Positions 60,252-64,000 of a stretch of 64,000 bases of DNA are shown here, piece by piece. Source of the stretch: Chloroflexota bacterium (lineage in GTDB: Bacteria > Chloroflexota > Anaerolineae > Anaerolineales > Villigracilaceae); NCBI GenBank assembly GCA_016191845.1, contig JACPVF010000005.1, forward strand, positions 182,649 through 246,648, given 5' to 3'. The notes beneath the pieces were generated by a model. It saw nothing but the letters and a program-made list of their open reading frames with translations, made no database searches and was not told where the DNA came from. The translations under genes and the position numbers were made by a program. Numbering within the stretch: the first letter of the stretch is position 1; every line of letters begins with the position of its first letter.

Positions 60252-61763
60252 TCAGGCCAGCAAAAGGGCCAAAAGGATGACGACCATTGAAAGCGCGGCG
60301 CAGACCGGGGTCAGGATCAACCCAAAGGCTTTTGACCAAGCCAGCGGCGCTCCTTCGATCTGATTGATTCGGATCGGGACGAAGATCGATACCAACAGTA
60401 CCAACAACTCGAACATCCACAGGAAATTCCAATCCTGCCAACGCCCCGTCACCGCGCTGTACGCCAGAAGCAGTCCGCTCCCGAACACGATCCCGCTGGG
60501 GATCATCAGCCAGTGTCGCTCGATACTCCAGCCGATCAGGGCGAGCAGGCTCGCCGTCAGGAATATCTCGATGGACCAGGCTCGGGTCAGTAAAGGTTTT
60601 CCGCTGAAATTGGAGAGCGCGACGGCGAACATATTGGCGATGAGGAACAAGGCCAACCCGCCGAAGATGGCTGAAGAGACGCTCAGACGTGGGATTCGCC
60701 ACGAGCGGATTCTTCCGGTCAAGTCTCCGAACAACCCGCTCGACGGGAGGCCTGCTTCTGTATCCCCAGCTGCTGCCCAGCGGACAGGCTGGATATTTGC
60801 ATCCGTGTCAGCCTCTGCAAAACGATGGTCCGTGATGTGGCTGCGAGCCGCTCCCGAAAAGACAGCTTGTTGCGGGAACCTGGACGGCGGCAGGGTGGCG
60901 GGCTGCTCATCTCCGTTCAGGTGGGCGGCCGCCTGTTGAAGCACCTCCGCCATCTCGTCCGCGCTTTGGAAGCGGTCATCTGGATCTTTTGCCAGCGCCT
61001 TGAGCACAACCCGTTCCAACTCCACAGGCAGGCTTGGATCGATCTCCGTTGGGAGGGGCAGGGGATCGTTAAGATGTTTCATCAGAATCGCCAGCGGCGT
61101 GTCTGCATCGAAGGGCGTGTATCCGGTCAGCATCTCGAACAGGACAATGCCCAGAGAGTAAATATCGCTGCGTCGATCGTATTGGTTTTTGAGTCCCTGC
61201 TCAGGGGCCATGTAATTGAGCGTGCCCATCAGCGCACCCGAGGCCGTGTGCTGTGTGCTGCCCACGATCTGGGCGATGCCGAAATCCGTCAACACCGCTT
61301 CTCCCTTTTTGTTGAGCATGATGTTGGCAGGTTTGATGTCGCGATGGATGACGCCTTCATTGTGCGCATATGCCAAGCCACGCAGCACGTCGCCCAGGAT
61401 GCGCACGGTCTCGGCCAAGGGCATGCGTTGGTTGCGGATTCGATACTCGTTCAGGCGCGCGCGCAGTGTGTCCCCTTCAAGCAGTTCCATGACCATGTAA
61501 TACAGGTCATCCTGCACGTCGAAATCGAAGACCTGCACGATGTTGGCGTGACGCAGGCCCGAGACCGAATGCGCCTCGCGGCGGAACCGTTCCAGGAATT
61601 CGGCATCTTCAGCCAGGTCGGCGCGCAAGACCTTGACCGCCATATAACGGTCCAGTTGCGGATGGTAGGCTTTGTAGACCTGTGCCATGCCGCCGCGCCC
61701 GAGCGCCTTGACGATGCGATATTTTCCCAGGGTTGTCCCTTCGAGGGATGAGGATGAGGACAT
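60252..61763 (-). CDS. Ser/Thr kinase with C-terminal membrane domain
   Basis: The 503-residue protein has a PknB-type kinase domain (about residues 12-275): glycine loop GRGGMAQVY, Lys in MAVKVL, catalytic HRDIKPANIM, DFGIAQ and APEQ. A linker of about 75 residues and four membrane helices (about 365-500) follow, with no large outer domain, so the signal may come from the membrane itself. I chose ATG 61763 with CGGAG upstream; a longer start lacks any family match. It lies 92 nt after an FHA-winged-helix regulator, a likely substrate or partner, and before a membrane protein with similar helices. Confidence 0.9.
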   Translation of the reverse strand: MSSSSSLEGTTLGKYRIVKALGRGGMAQVYKAYHPQLDRYMAVKVLRADLAEDAEFLERFRREAHSVSGLRHANIVQVFDFDVQDDLYYMVMELLEGDTLRARLNEYRIRNQRMPLAETVRILGDVLRGLAYAHNEGVIHRDIKPANIMLNKKGEAVLTDFGIAQIVGSTQHTASGALMGTLNYMAPEQGLKNQYDRRSDIYSLGIVLFEMLTGYTPFDADTPLAILMKHLNDPLPLPTEIDPSLPVELERVVLKALAKDPDDRFQSADEMAEVLQQAAAHLNGDEQPATLPPSRFPQQAVFSGAARSHITDHRFAEADTDANIQPVRWAAAGDTEAGLPSSGLFGDLTGRIRSWRIPRLSVSSAIFGGLALFLIANMFAVALSNFSGKPLLTRAWSIEIFLTASLLALIGWSIERHWLMIPSGIVFGSGLLLAYSAVTGRWQDWNFLWMFELLVLLVSIFVPIRINQIEGAPLAWSKAFGLILTPVCAALSMVVILLALLLA

Positions 61764-61822
61764 CTTTGTGCTCCGCTTTCTTTCAGTATGGATATTACCC
61801 CCGCTGGTGAAAAACAACCTAT

Positions 61823-61847
61823 CCATTGGCTAACAACGAGCTAATGG
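61823..61847. promoter_or_regulatory. inverted repeat between regulator and kinase
   Basis: CCATTGGCT (61823-61831) and AGCTAATGG (61839-61847) are complementary except at one position, 7 nt apart. It could be an operator or a weak processing hairpin; no T tract follows. Confidence 0.4.
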
Positions 61848-61855
61848 TTTACCCG

Positions 61856-62473
61856 TCATTCCATATCAGATTTTCCAAGCAACTTATAACCCAGGCCTCG
61901 CACGGTCACCAACAGGATGGGAGTATTGGCATCTTCCTCGATCTTGGTCCGCAGCCGCCGAATCAGATTTTCGATCTGATAGTCGTAGATCCCCGCCTGA
62001 TATTCAGGCCACACAGTCCTGCCGATCTCATCCTTGGAACAGACCTTCCCGCGATTCTTCTGAAGATGAGCCAGGAGAAGAAATTCCTTGGGCGATAACT
62101 GAATGACTCGTCGATTCAGTCGTACGATGCCAGCTTCGAGGTTGATCTCCAGTTCTGGAAAAGGCGTCTCACGTGTGGTCGTATCCGGATCATGGAAGGT
62201 GAATGAAACATCGCCTATGGAGATCTGGTCCCCGTCTCTCAGTTGGATGCTTTCCAACACGCGTTCCCCATTCAGAAAGGTTCCATTGGTGCTGCCCATG
62301 TCATCCAGAAACACCCTTCGTCCCTCGCGTCGGATATGAGCGTGCTCTCGGGAGGCGCGTTGGCTGACGATGACGATCTCGTTTTCCACTGCGCGCCCAA
62401 GGCGGGTGATCGTTTGTTCGAGCGGATGTTCCTGCTTGTACGAGTCCCGGAGGTAGGGCATGTTTGGATTCAT
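61856..62473 (-). CDS. FHA-domain winged-helix transcription regulator
   Basis: The 205-residue protein joins an N-terminal FHA domain (about residues 20-98; LGRAVENEI, SREHAHI and GSTNGTFLNG hold the phospho-Thr-binding Arg, Ser and Asn) to a C-terminal OmpR-type winged helix (about 108-200; LSPKEFLLLAHLQKN and YQIENLIRRLRTKIEE). This order is the reverse of mycobacterial EmbR. A phospho-Thr on itself or a partner, set by the kinase next door, could switch its DNA binding. ATG 62473 has AGGAG upstream. The gene is next to the rrn leader, divergently placed. Confidence 0.9.
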   Translation of the reverse strand: MNPNMPYLRDSYKQEHPLEQTITRLGRAVENEIVIVSQRASREHAHIRREGRRVFLDDMGSTNGTFLNGERVLESIQLRDGDQISIGDVSFTFHDPDTTTRETPFPELEINLEAGIVRLNRRVIQLSPKEFLLLAHLQKNRGKVCSKDEIGRTVWPEYQAGIYDYQIENLIRRLRTKIEEDANTPILLVTVRGLGYKLLGKSDME

Positions 62474-62497
62474 CTGAACTCCTGACGCATGTCCCAT

Positions 62498-62506
62498 AGT
62501 ATAGCA
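62498..62506 (-). promoter_or_regulatory. extended -10 of the FHA regulator
   Basis: Minus-strand TGC TATACT (62506-62498) lies 24 nt before ATG 62473, with AGGAG between. Confidence 0.55.
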
Positions 62507-62586
62507 TGGGGAGGGAAGCCGCATAACAAGGAATGACAAGCTTGGTTTGATGTGTCGCTTTTTGAAATTCTTTAAGGTTCATACCC

Positions 62587-62614
62587 TTGCGCGAAAACAT
62601 GCCTGTGATAAAAT
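62587..62614 (+). promoter_or_regulatory. putative upstream rrn promoter (P1)
   Basis: TTGCGC (62587-62592) and TAAAAT (62609-62614) are 16 nt apart. It lies upstream of the boxB-like hairpin and boxA-like word. Confidence 0.4.
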
Positions 62615-62622
62615 GTTGCTCC

Positions 62623-62654
62623 GCGTGTGGGAAATCACACGCCGCTCTTTGAAA
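62623..62654 (+). promoter_or_regulatory. boxB-like hairpin and boxA-like antitermination site
   Basis: GCGTGTG pairs with CACACGC around 6 nt, followed by CGCTCTTTGAAAA, close to the boxA consensus TGCTCTTTAACAA. This order is that of rrn leaders. A second boxA-like GCACCTTAACAA lies at 62950-62961, just before 16S. Confidence 0.6.
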
Positions 62655-62721
62655 ATGTATAGCGAATGAAGTGATAGCGGATTTTTTAAGGTCGAGTTTC
62701 GAAGCAAGTACGAATTATCCC

Positions 62722-62749
62722 TTGACAAAATCAGCGAAAAACATATAAT
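62722..62749 (+). promoter_or_regulatory. main rrn promoter (P2)
   Basis: TTGACA (62722-62727) and TATAAT (62744-62749) match the consensus fully with a 16-nt spacer. It lies about 290 nt before mature 16S. Confidence 0.85.
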
Positions 62750-62821
62750 CAACCTTCGCCAGTACATTCACGAAAGATCTCGTCCCCACGACAGATCGAT
62801 TACAACTAAACAAACCGTCTC

Positions 62822-62890
62822 ACGTCAGAGACACAAGCCAAAAGGTTTTGCAGTCTGACGAGCCGATGTGAAAGAAGCATCGGTGTTTTT
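62822..62890 (+). other. rrn leader hairpins
   Basis: CGTCAGA (62822-62828) pairs with TCTGACG (62854-62860). Directly after it CCGATG (62863-62868) pairs with CATCGG (62878-62883), followed by TGTTTTTG. The second looks like an intrinsic terminator in the rrn leader that would have to be read through by antitermination. The rest of the leader up to 63041 holds no gene. Confidence 0.5.
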
Positions 62891-63041
62891 GTCTGTGTGA
62901 CAGGAGTGAGCGGTGGTGACGGGTAGAAAGTGACCCGATCAAATGGCGAGCACCTTAACAACTGAAGAGTGATAGGAAGCAACAATCTGTTAATTCCAGT
63001 GAAAACTCCGTAACACTTACACTCGAAAGAGTGAAAAAATT

Positions 63042-64000
<959 letters not shown>

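Noticed and set aside
62590..63041. A tRNA or other small RNA gene in the rrn leader
   Set aside because: No T-loop or cloverleaf is visible; the hairpins fit leader or attenuator structures.

Overview
The window is GC-rich bacterial chromosome that most likely comes from a Chloroflexota member of the class Anaerolineae. The partial 16S rRNA at the right edge supports this. Its helix region around E. coli position 338 reads ACACCTACGGGTGGCAGC, the variant known from Chloroflexi and Verrucomicrobia, and it carries AGCGGAGCGTGTGGTTT, the classical Chloroflexi probe site. The gene content agrees: many lipoproteins with Thr/Pro-rich linkers, SLH domains of the GITGGC...YCP type, Ser/Thr kinases fused to beta-propellers, HrcA/CIRCE control, and no outer-membrane genes. 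The genes give no sign of phage, integrase, transposase, CRISPR or tRNA.

Layout, left to right. 1-4.9 kb: 3' part of polA and a large TPR protein. 4.9-6.7 kb: an AT-rich lipoprotein and a Cox15-type heme A synthase. 6.8-12.3 kb (minus): a four-gene cell-surface glycan operon (WecA/TagO-like initiator, two GT2 glycosyltransferases, a large GT-C-like membrane protein). 12.5-15.8 kb: a giant SLH-anchored propeller protein. 15.8-22.2 kb: lipoprotein, metK behind a complete SAM-I riboswitch, two SUMF1-fold lipoproteins flanking an orphan response regulator, and a C39-like peptidase/TPR protein. 22.3-26 kb: small and poorly known membrane, nuclease-fold-like and lectin-like genes. 26.1-34.8 kb: threonine-dehydrogenase-like SDR; a tightly coupled minus-strand operon (GAF histidine kinase, PfkB-like protein, M20 peptidase, CxxxY-type CcmE); inositol-1-phosphate synthase; NodB-like deacetylase with a HIT protein; LysM membrane protein. 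34.8-38.9 kb (minus): transglutaminase-like TgpA protein and a GAF/PAS adenylate cyclase. 38.9-44.4 kb: PAP2 phosphatase and two tandem receptor Ser/Thr kinases. 44.5-48.2 kb: PerR/Fur regulator with a P1B metal ATPase, and divergently a DUF1684 protein. 48.3-53.2 kb: hrcA-grpE-dnaK-dnaJ. 53.3-58.7 kb: Nudix, prmA, two surface proteins, dnaX-ybaB-recR. 58.8-62.5 kb (minus): hemolysin III-like protein, and an FHA-winged-helix regulator, Ser/Thr kinase and membrane protein set. 62.5-64 kb: rrn leader and 16S rRNA.

The genes fit a single-membrane cell with an S-layer-like envelope, heavy phospho-Thr and cyclic-nucleotide signalling, and the ability to make heme A and c-type cytochromes, so probably respiratory. 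The regulatory signals are unusually readable: a SAM-I riboswitch with its promoter and terminator, CIRCE, a near-consensus Per box on a perfect promoter, and rrn promoters. A notable pattern is a set of genes with a (mostly extended) -10 box only 6-9 nt before the start codon and no Shine-Dalgarno, which suggests leaderless mRNAs.

No single new defence or mobile system was found. The best candidates for undescribed biology are the kinase/PfkB-like/M20/CcmE operon, the SUMF1-lipoprotein/C39 cluster, the FHA-regulator/kinase module next to rrn, and the leaderless-promoter class. All functions are inferred from sequence motifs read by eye; no database search was run.
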